Origin: Prochlorococcus sp. scB243_495K23
GTDB taxonomy: Bacteria; Cyanobacteriota; Cyanobacteriia; PCC-6307; Cyanobiaceae
DNA length: 64,000 nt
NCBI GenBank assembly: GCA_000635495.1
Contig: JFLW01000087.1
Coordinates: 1-64,000 of the forward strand
Direction of reading: 5' to 3'
Below are positions 57,587 through 64,000 of this stretch, in pieces; the first letter of the stretch is position 1; each line of letters opens with the position of its first letter. Position numbers and translations under genes: made by a program. The notes under the pieces were generated by a model. It saw nothing but the letters and a program-made list of their open reading frames with translations. It was not told where the DNA came from and did no database searches.

Positions 57587-58678
57587 ATGAGATCTGTTAA
57601 TAGTTGGAATTTAACTAATAAAGAACTTCATCAATTATTCAAAGAAAATAACGAATTTATTTCTATTAAAGTCCGTGGTAATACTTGGGAGCCAATCACT
57701 AGATGGCTAAGATTAGATTCAAGAATTTTTAGAGAAACTACTAGCAAAGCAAGAATAACTTTATGCGATATCGAATCTCTAGCAGAAATTTATAACTACA
57801 GATCAATTAGATGGAAAGCAAAAAAACTAACTCCTATGCCCACTAAGATAATTCCACAATCTATTAAAAATATTTTTCGGAAAATACCAATCATAAAACA
57901 ACTCGCTTATGAACTCGAAATAGTTTTTTATAAATATAGTGAAAATATTTCTGAACATTTAATATCAATAGTAATTCCTGCAAGAAATGAAGCTGGTAAT
58001 AAAGAACTTTTAATAAATGCTTTAAATAAATTCAAAAATATACCCAATAAATTAGAAATTATATTTGTAGAAGGTAATAGTAATGATAATACATATGAGA
58101 TTTTGAGAGAATTAAAAGAAAATTTCTCAAATTTCTTCAATATCTCTCTCTTAAAACAAACTTCTAAAGGGAAGAAAAATGCAGTCGTGGAGGGGTTTAA
58201 TATTTCTTCAGGTGAGACACTCGCCATAGTTGATAGTGATTTTACTGTAGATATTGATGACAGTATTGCAGCAATTATGGAATCAACCAAAAATAAAAAT
58301 ATCCTAATTAATTGCGCCCGCACAACTTTTCCAATGGAAAAAGATGCGATGAGATGGGCAAATTATATAGGAAATAGACTCTTCGCAATTTTTCTATCAA
58401 TTCTCATAAATAAGCCTGTATCAGATTCACTCTGTGGAACAAAAGTTTTTTCAAGAAAATTCTTTAAACTTATGAAAGAAAATGGAAGTTGGGATTCCAA
58501 ATCTGACCCATTTGGAGACTTTACAATAATATTTGAAGCTGCGAACAACAACATAAAAATATTAAATTATCCTGTTAGATATTACGCTAGAAAATCTGGA
58601 GCACCAAATATATCTAGATGGGTTGATGGATTAAAACTTCTCAAAGTATGCTGGATTTATATGGTTTCTGATATCTGA
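57587..58678 (+). CDS. Family 2 glycosyltransferase with N-terminal extension
   Basis: The 363-residue protein has a GT-A domain of family 2 over about 125-345: SIVIPARNEAGN at 127-138, the metal-binding DSD at 216-218 (AIVDSDF), and the acceptor-side VSDSLCGTKVFSRKFF. The first 120 residues, including a RWLRLDSRIF segment, are an extension I do not recognise; related enzymes in bacteria join this type of domain to a methyltransferase. It follows the GT39 gene by 41 bases, so the pair may build or attach a cell-surface glycan. Confidence 0.86.
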   Translation: MRSVNSWNLTNKELHQLFKENNEFISIKVRGNTWEPITRWLRLDSRIFRETTSKARITLCDIESLAEIYNYRSIRWKAKKLTPMPTKIIPQSIKNIFRKIPIIKQLAYELEIVFYKYSENISEHLISIVIPARNEAGNKELLINALNKFKNIPNKLEIIFVEGNSNDNTYEILRELKENFSNFFNISLLKQTSKGKKNAVVEGFNISSGETLAIVDSDFTVDIDDSIAAIMESTKNKNILINCARTTFPMEKDAMRWANYIGNRLFAIFLSILINKPVSDSLCGTKVFSRKFFKLMKENGSWDSKSDPFGDFTIIFEAANNNIKILNYPVRYYARKSGAPNISRWVDGLKLLKVCWIYMVSDI

Positions 58679-58783
58679 ATTAAATAAAATTTTTGCGTGT
58701 ATTTTCTTCGGATTTTTAATTTCTCCAAATTAGTAATAAAGTAGTTAGATTCTTAAGTAAATAATTTCATTAAATTTCATGAT

Positions 58784-60403
58784 ATGAATTTTAATTTGAA
58801 ACTTGAAAAATTAAATAAAAAAAATTACCAAAGAAAGCACTATGGAAAAATACTAACTGTAAGACTGCCGTGTAATCCAATATTTCCAATAGGACCTATT
58901 TACTTAGCAGACCATATTCATAAATGTTTTCCATGTTTAGAGCAGCAATTCATTGATCTAGCAATAATTCCATCTAATAAAGTTTCCAAATATTTAGCGA
59001 GGAAAATTGATCAATTTAGACCACATCTAATCATTTTTTCTTGGAGAGATATCCAAATTTATGCACCTGTTGATGGTAGAAGTGGAAATCCCCTACAAAA
59101 CTCTTTTGAAGTTTTCTACTCAAAAAATATACTTAAAAAAATAAGAGGTTCCTGGGGAGGATTAAAATTAATTGCATCTCATTATGGAGAAATATATAGA
59201 AATACTTCTTTAGTCAAGATGGGGCTAAAAAGAGCACAAAAATACAATAAAAATGTAAAAGTAATTTTAGGAGGTGGAGCTGTTAGTGTCTTCTATGAAC
59301 AATTGGGAAATCTACTCCCTACAGGAACTGTTATTTCAGTTGGAGAGGGAGAAAATCTCATAGAAAAAATCATTAGAGGAGATTCAATAGAGGAAGAAAG
59401 ATGTTATATTGCTGGACAAAAACCTCGGAACAAATTAATACATGAACAACCCTCAGGCACTCTTAAAACTGCCTGCAACTATAAATATATTAAATCGATA
59501 TGGCCTGAATTCGATTGGTATATAGAAGGTGGAGACTATTATGTAGGCGTACAAACAAAAAGAGGATGTCCTCATAATTGTTGTTTCTGTGTTTACACAG
59601 TTGTTGAGGGGAAGCAAGTTCGCGTTAATCCTGTTAAAGAAGTAATCAAAGAAATGAAGCAATTATATGATCTTGGAGTAAGGGGATTTTGGTTTACAGA
59701 TGCACAGTTTATTCCAGCCAAAAAACATATTGAAGATGCAAAAACACTTTTGCGAGCAATTAAGGACCAAGGCTGGGACGATATAAATTGGGCTGCATAC
59801 ATCAGAGCAGATAATATTGATGCTGAGCTAGCTCAGCTTATGGTTGATACAGGTATGAGCTATTTTGAAATAGGTATCACCTCAGGATCTCAAGAACTCG
59901 TTAGAAAAATGAGATTAGCGTATGACCTTGAAACTGTATTAAATAATTGCAGAATGTTAGTCAAATCAGGTTTCAAGAATCATGTTTCAGTCAATTATTC
60001 ATTTAATGTTTTTGATGAAACGCCCAGCACTATAAGACAAACAATTGCTTACCATAGAGAATTAGAAAATATTTTTGGTAAAGGTTTAGTTGATCCAGCT
60101 ATATTTTTTATAGGTTTGCAACCTCACACTCTTCTTGAGAAGTATGCCTTGGAACATAAAATTCTGAAGCCAAATTATAATCCAATGAGCATGATGCCCT
60201 GGACAGCGAGAAAACTTCTTTGGAATCCAGGGTCACTAGGGGAAAAACTTGGTCAGGTTTGCTTAGAAGCTTTTGATAATCCTGAAGACGAATTTGGCAA
60301 AACAGTCATCGATATTCTTGAGAGAGAATATGGAAAGTCCTCCTTAAAAGAATCCCTAAAAGTCCGCCCTTTATCAGAAAGGAAATTAGCTCATTCTAAA
60401 TAA
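58784..60403 (+). CDS. B12-binding domain radical SAM protein
   Basis: The 539-residue protein has an N-terminal cobalamin-binding-like domain (about 20-190, GPIYLADHIHKCFP, later VILGGGAVSVFYEQLG) and a radical SAM domain with Cys262, Cys266 and Cys269 (CPHNCCFC). FWFTDAQF and EIGITSGSQELVRKM are typical of this class. Cyanobacterial databases often label such proteins as linked to photosystem II high-light acclimation, but the reaction is unknown. It lies 105 bases after the GT2 gene and 15 bases before the end of convergent clpS. Confidence 0.85.
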   Translation: MNFNLKLEKLNKKNYQRKHYGKILTVRLPCNPIFPIGPIYLADHIHKCFPCLEQQFIDLAIIPSNKVSKYLARKIDQFRPHLIIFSWRDIQIYAPVDGRSGNPLQNSFEVFYSKNILKKIRGSWGGLKLIASHYGEIYRNTSLVKMGLKRAQKYNKNVKVILGGGAVSVFYEQLGNLLPTGTVISVGEGENLIEKIIRGDSIEEERCYIAGQKPRNKLIHEQPSGTLKTACNYKYIKSIWPEFDWYIEGGDYYVGVQTKRGCPHNCCFCVYTVVEGKQVRVNPVKEVIKEMKQLYDLGVRGFWFTDAQFIPAKKHIEDAKTLLRAIKDQGWDDINWAAYIRADNIDAELAQLMVDTGMSYFEIGITSGSQELVRKMRLAYDLETVLNNCRMLVKSGFKNHVSVNYSFNVFDETPSTIRQTIAYHRELENIFGKGLVDPAIFFIGLQPHTLLEKYALEHKILKPNYNPMSMMPWTARKLLWNPGSLGEKLGQVCLEAFDNPEDEFGKTVIDILEREYGKSSLKESLKVRPLSERKLAHSK

Positions 60404-60418
60404 TAAATTCAACCGTTA

Positions 60419-60736
60419 TTAATCCTCTTTCTCAATTGAACTAGAAATTCCTTTAGATTTTAAAGATTCTGAGTAAAATTCTGCAGGCTCTAAATCACAA
60501 ACAATTACTAAACCAATACCCGTATTGTGTGCTTCAAGCATTATGGCAATAGCATCTTGTTCGCTTAATTGCGGCACAACTTCTCGAAGTGAAATAGTGA
60601 CATACTCCATAGAATTAACTGGGTCATTATGAAGTAAAACCTTATATTTTGGAGATTTATTTTTTAATTCAGCAGGTTTCTTTTCAATCACTGCTGAATT
60701 ATTATTTACACCTTGTTCTAACTTTATAGATAGCAT
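60419..60736 (-). CDS. clpS: ATP-dependent Clp protease adaptor ClpS
   Basis: The 105-residue adaptor delivers N-degron substrates to ClpC/ClpA. The core runs from KYKVLLHNDPVNSMEYVTISL to YSESLKSKGI, with the substrate-binding residues Asn and Asp in HNDPVN and a downstream LEAHNTGIGLVIVCD. Its N-terminal 27 residues are an unstructured extension. It is 32 bases downstream of dapL on the same strand. Confidence 0.95.
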   Translation of the reverse strand: MLSIKLEQGVNNNSAVIEKKPAELKNKSPKYKVLLHNDPVNSMEYVTISLREVVPQLSEQDAIAIMLEAHNTGIGLVIVCDLEPAEFYSESLKSKGISSSIEKED

Positions 60737-60768
60737 TAAATTTATTAGAGTTTAAATTGTACTAATAA

Positions 60769-61995
60769 TTATATATTAATTATTCTTTCCATTGCATCAA
60801 GGACGTTTGATCGTGAGTTAAATGCTGACAAGCGAAAATAACCCTCTCCTGCTAATCCAAATCCGCTCCCAGGTGTTCCCACTACACTAACTTTTTGGAG
60901 AAGGAAATCAAAAAAGTCCCAAGATGTCATTTGATCTGGAACTTTAATCCAGATATAAGGAGCATTGTCCCCACCATAGACTTTATATCCTGAATTCTGA
61001 AGTTTATTTTTCATTATTTTTGCATTTTCCATATAAAAATCAATCAAACCTCTCACCTGTTTCTTCCCTTCAAGAGAATAAACAGCCTCTGCTCCTTTCT
61101 GAACCACGTAACTTACTCCATTGAACTTTGTAGATTGTCGCCTATTCCAAAGAGGCCATAACTCAATTTCCTCATTTTTTGAGCTCAAACCTTTAAGATT
61201 TTTAGGTATTACTGTAAAAGCACATCTAACTCCAGTGAATCCTGCATTCTTTGAAAAAGATCTAAATTCAATAGCACAATCCTTTGCTCCCTCAATCTCA
61301 TATATTGAATGTGGAATATCATTATCTTGAATAAATGCTTCATAAGCTGCATCAAAAAGTATTAGGGATTTGTTTTGAAGAGCATAGTCAACCCACTTTT
61401 TCAATTCTGCTTTATTAATCGTTGCTCCAGTCGGATTATTAGGAAAACAAAGATATAAAATATCAACTTTTTTTTCAGGTAGTTCTGGCAGAAAGTTATT
61501 TCCCTCATTTATTGCAAGATATGTCAATCCTTGATAAGTTCCATTTTCAAGAGAATCACCAGTTCTGCCTGTCATAACGTTACTATCCACATATACAGGG
61601 TAAACAGGATCTGTTACAGCAATTGAATTATCTTTACCAAGAATATCTAAAATATTGCTACTATCGCATTTTGAACCATCAGAAACAAAAATTTCTTCAG
61701 GTGAGATTTGACAGCCTCTCGAAATAAAATCATTCTCAGATATTTTTTCTCTCAGCCAAGAATAACCTTGTTCTGGTCCATAACCTCTGAAACCATCTGT
61801 TGTTCCCATTTCATCTAAAGCTTTACCCATAGCCTCTATGCATGCTTTAGGTAATGGTTCTGTAACATCTCCTATACCAAGTTTAATAATTTCAGCACTC
61901 TTATTTGATTGAGAATACATTTTTACCCTTTTAGCAATTTCAGGGAATAAATAGCCTGCTTTGAGTTTTAAATAATTTTCGTTTACTTGAACCAC
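60769..61995 (-). CDS. dapL: LL-diaminopimelate aminotransferase
   Basis: The 408-residue PLP enzyme converts tetrahydrodipicolinate directly to LL-diaminopimelate, the shortcut lysine and peptidoglycan route of cyanobacteria and plants. The PLP lysine is Lys249 in [22 protein letters not shown] and FDAAYEAFI are also typical. The N-terminus is [21 protein letters not shown]. Length matches DapL. It is divergent from rne with a 294-base spacer. Confidence 0.96.
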   Translation of the reverse strand: MVQVNENYLKLKAGYLFPEIAKRVKMYSQSNKSAEIIKLGIGDVTEPLPKACIEAMGKALDEMGTTDGFRGYGPEQGYSWLREKISENDFISRGCQISPEEIFVSDGSKCDSSNILDILGKDNSIAVTDPVYPVYVDSNVMTGRTGDSLENGTYQGLTYLAINEGNNFLPELPEKKVDILYLCFPNNPTGATINKAELKKWVDYALQNKSLILFDAAYEAFIQDNDIPHSIYEIEGAKDCAIEFRSFSKNAGFTGVRCAFTVIPKNLKGLSSKNEEIELWPLWNRRQSTKFNGVSYVVQKGAEAVYSLEGKKQVRGLIDFYMENAKIMKNKLQNSGYKVYGGDNAPYIWIKVPDQMTSWDFFDFLLQKVSVVGTPGSGFGLAGEGYFRLSAFNSRSNVLDAMERIINI

Positions 61996-62072
61996 TTTAG
62001 AAAAAAAATTTCACCAGTACTTAGAATAATGTATTAACGTGCTTTAGTGGTGATTAGGTGTTAATATTATCT

Positions 62073-62106
62073 TAGTTATGATTAATTCAAGAGATAATCA
62101 TAGCTA
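62073..62106 (+). promoter_or_regulatory. Long hairpin in the dapL-rne spacer
   Basis: TATGATTA (62077-62084) and TAATCATA (62095-62102) pair perfectly around a 10-base loop, and the stem extends outward through one G-U pair to 62073/62106, 12 pairs in all. It lies about 184 bases upstream of the rne ATG, in the 294-base divergent spacer, which has no gene. RNase E mRNA is often self-regulated through its 5' leader; whether this hairpin is in the leader is not known. No T-run follows. Confidence 0.45.
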
Positions 62107-62289
62107 TGAAATCAATCTCAATTAGTTTGAAAATCGTTTAAAGCTTTATAAATAGCAGAATTTAATCACTATTAATTTTATTCATTTCTAAAAAGTAAAT
62201 AATAATAGCTAAAAAGCTTTATTAAAAGATAAAACCTAATTCTTTAATTTAGAAAATTTTCAAAATCCAAATCATTCAGAATCAATTAT

Positions 62290-64000
62290 ATGTCTCAGCA
62301 AATTATCATCGCTGAGCAGGCTCGAATAGCAGCACTACTCACAGATGATCGAGTTGATGAATTAGTCGTCGCACAAGGTCAATATCAAATTGGCGATATT
62401 TTTTTAGGAACAGTTGAAAATGTTCTCCCTGGCATTGATGCCGCTTTTATAAATATTGGAGAAAGTGAGAAAAATGGATTCATCCATATTTCAGATTTAG
62501 GTCCACTAAGACTTAAAAAAGGTACATTTGGAATAACTGAATTACTAGAACCAAAACAAAAAGTTTTAGTACAGGTAATAAAGGAACCCACAGGCTCAAA
62601 AGGTCCCAGAGTAACCGGGAGTATTTCGATCCCAGGAAAATACCTGATATTACAGCCATATAGCCAAGGAGTAAATATTTCAAGAAAAATAAATACAGAA
62701 ACAGAACGAAGCCGTTTGAAATCTCTTGGGGTTTTAATAAAACCACCCAGCACAGGCTTGTTATTTAGAACAGAGGCTGAAAAAATAAAAGAAGAACTTC
62801 TAATTGAAGATTTAGAACAATTAACTCAACAATGGGAAAATATACTAAAAATTTCTGAAGCCTCTAATCCGCCAAATTTAATAAAAAGAGATGATGATTT
62901 CTCTCTTAAGATTTTGAGAGATTATATTAAAGAATCAACCAAAAGCATAATTATTGATAGTAAATTTTCAGTTGCAAGGGCAAAAGATTTTTTAATAAAT
63001 TATGAATCTGATATAGATATTGAATTTCACGATAACAGTTTAAACCAACATATTATCGAAAAGTACGAAATTAAGAAGACAATTCAAAAAGCTCTCCAGC
63101 CGAGAGTAGATCTTCCTTCGGGAGGCTACATTATTATCGAACCTACTGAAGCTTTAACAGTAATCGATGTAAACTCTGGATCATTTACAAGATCCGCAAA
63201 CTCAAGACAAACCGTTTTATGGACAAACTGCGAAGCAGCAGTTGAAATCTCAAGGCAAATGAAATTAAGAAATATTGGTGGAGTTATAGTAATAGATTTT
63301 ATTGATATGGAATCTAGAAGAGATCAATTTCAGTTACTTGAGCATTTTACCTCAGCAATAAAAGATGATTCTGCTAGGCCTCAGATAGCTCAGCTTACTG
63401 AATTAGGCTTAGTAGAGTTAACCAGAAAAAGACAAGGTCAAAATATATATGAATTATTCGGTAAAAAATGTTCTACATGCGATGGTACCGGACATGTAGA
63501 AAATATTTTAAATCAAGAAATTTCTAATTTCAAAATTAAAAATATTGAAAATAAATCTAATCAATCAAACAATCTAAAAGCTATAGATGCAGATACTTAT
63601 CAAGCAACTGATGAGCAGGAAAAAATAATTGACAAGGAATTAATTAACTCCAAAGATCCAAGTAAAGAGAATTCTTCTAATAAAAAAGAAAAAGAGAATG
63701 ATAATTTGAACCAATCAAATTCAAAAGAAAAAAATATAATAACTGTTGATCTTACAAATGAAGAAAAAATTGTTTTCAGTCAATTAGGTATTAATCCACT
63801 TGTAAAGTTAGGTAAAGAATATCTCACCAGCAATAATTTTGTGCGTTTAAAAGAAAGTAATAAAGAAACAGTAAAACCCTTAGATAATAAAAAAACAAAA
63901 GCAAAACAAATTAAAAAAATCTCAAAATTGGGAGAAGATAAGATTCAAATTAAAATTGAAGAAAATGCAAATTCTAAAGATAAATCAACAAATAAAACTA
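62290..64000 (+). CDS. rne: Ribonuclease E/G, 5' part (runs off the window)
   Basis: The open frame from ATG 62290 gives 570 residues with no stop before the window edge. An S1 domain covers about residues 35-125; the catalytic Mg-binding aspartates are Asp293 (VIDVNSG) and Asp336 (VIDFIDM); the zinc-link is Cys394-xx-Cys397 (KCSTC). After about residue 415 the protein becomes Lys/Asn/Glu-rich and low-complexity, the start of the non-catalytic tail used in cyanobacteria for partner binding. It is the main mRNA-processing endonuclease. The C-terminus is outside the window. Confidence 0.95.
   Translation, partial: MSQQIIIAEQARIAALLTDDRVDELVVAQGQYQIGDIFLGTVENVLPGIDAAFINIGESEKNGFIHISDLGPLRLKKGTFGITELLEPKQKVLVQVIKEPTGSKGPRVTGSISIPGKYLILQPYSQGVNISRKINTETERSRLKSLGVLIKPPSTGLLFRTEAEKIKEELLIEDLEQLTQQWENILKISEASNPPNLIKRDDDFSLKILRDYIKESTKSIIIDSKFSVARAKDFLINYESDIDIEFHDNSLNQHIIEKYEIKKTIQKALQPRVDLPSGGYIIIEPTEALTVIDVNSGSFTRSANSRQTVLWTNCEAAVEISRQMKLRNIGGVIVIDFIDMESRRDQFQLLEHFTSAIKDDSARPQIAQLTELGLVELTRKRQGQNIYELFGKKCSTCDGTGHVENILNQEISNFKIKNIENKSNQSNNLKAIDADTYQATDEQEKIIDKELINSKDPSKENSSNKKEKENDNLNQSNSKEKNIITVDLTNEEKIVFSQLGINPLVKLGKEYLTSNNFVRLKESNKETVKPLDNKKTKAKQIKKISKLGEDKIQIKIEENANSKDKSTNKT

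Overview
The window looks like a piece of chromosome from a marine picocyanobacterium, most likely a high-light-adapted Prochlorococcus. The base composition is very AT-rich and genes are tightly packed with 4-base stop/start overlaps. Cyanobacterial hallmarks are a split beta-prime RNA polymerase (rpoC1 and rpoC2, the latter with a large trigger-loop insertion), b and b-prime ATP synthase subunits, LL-diaminopimelate aminotransferase, a System II (CcdA/Ccs1) cytochrome c pathway, a high-light-inducible protein, PII with Ser49, and several cyanobacterial DUF families (DUF3326, DUF3143, DUF3493, Ycf35/DUF1257). I cannot name the strain from sequence alone. I see no insertion sequence, prophage or CRISPR array.

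Layout. 1-1765 (minus): the start of a cut-off small protein, a 52-residue protein too short for routine ORF calling, and pepP. 1840-6342 (plus): a CNNM/CBS membrane protein, a GTPase, nadD and nadE, closely coupled. 13690-6339 (minus): the main ATP synthase operon (atp1, a, c, b', b, delta, alpha, gamma), then a 2Fe-2S ferredoxin, a 63-residue protein and DUF3326. 13957-17218 (plus): ftsW, ccdA, ccs1. 17215-19238: queF (minus), a small protein plus glnB (plus) behind an NtcA-like promoter, and a TlyA-family methyltransferase (minus). 19519-22248 (plus): purB and fumC, two members of one superfamily side by side. 22259-24985 (minus): a Ski2/Mtr4-like RNA helicase. 25125-29689 (plus): a compact biotin operon, bioF-bioK-bioC-bioD-bioA. 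29698-31215: DUF3143, a J-domain membrane protein and rsmG.

46510-31218 is a long minus-strand run: rpsT, tatD, rpoB, rpoC1, rpoC2, an hli gene, rlmN, a 41-residue membrane peptide, a HEAT-repeat protein, DUF2997, DUF1257/Ycf35, a 4Fe-4S ferredoxin and an aldo/keto reductase. 46630-49804: hisD (plus), rpiA and an HtrA protease (minus). 49963-55594 (plus): rimP-nusA-ylxR-infB, with infB carrying a recent 108-bp tandem duplication. 55611-60403: DUF3493 (minus), tRNA-Thr(CGU), then two very AT-rich glycosyltransferase genes and a B12-binding radical SAM gene. 60419-64000: clpS and dapL (minus), then the 5' part of the RNase E/G gene (plus), which runs off the window.

Most genes are core housekeeping. 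The points that deserve a second look are the Fdx/Ycf35/DUF2997/HEAT cluster of unknown function, the tRNA-glycosyltransferase junction, the PII Tyr51-to-Phe change, the infB repeat, several hairpins in spacers, and three convergent gene pairs that share overlapping stop codons. I did not find a clearly new multi-gene system such as a defence island.
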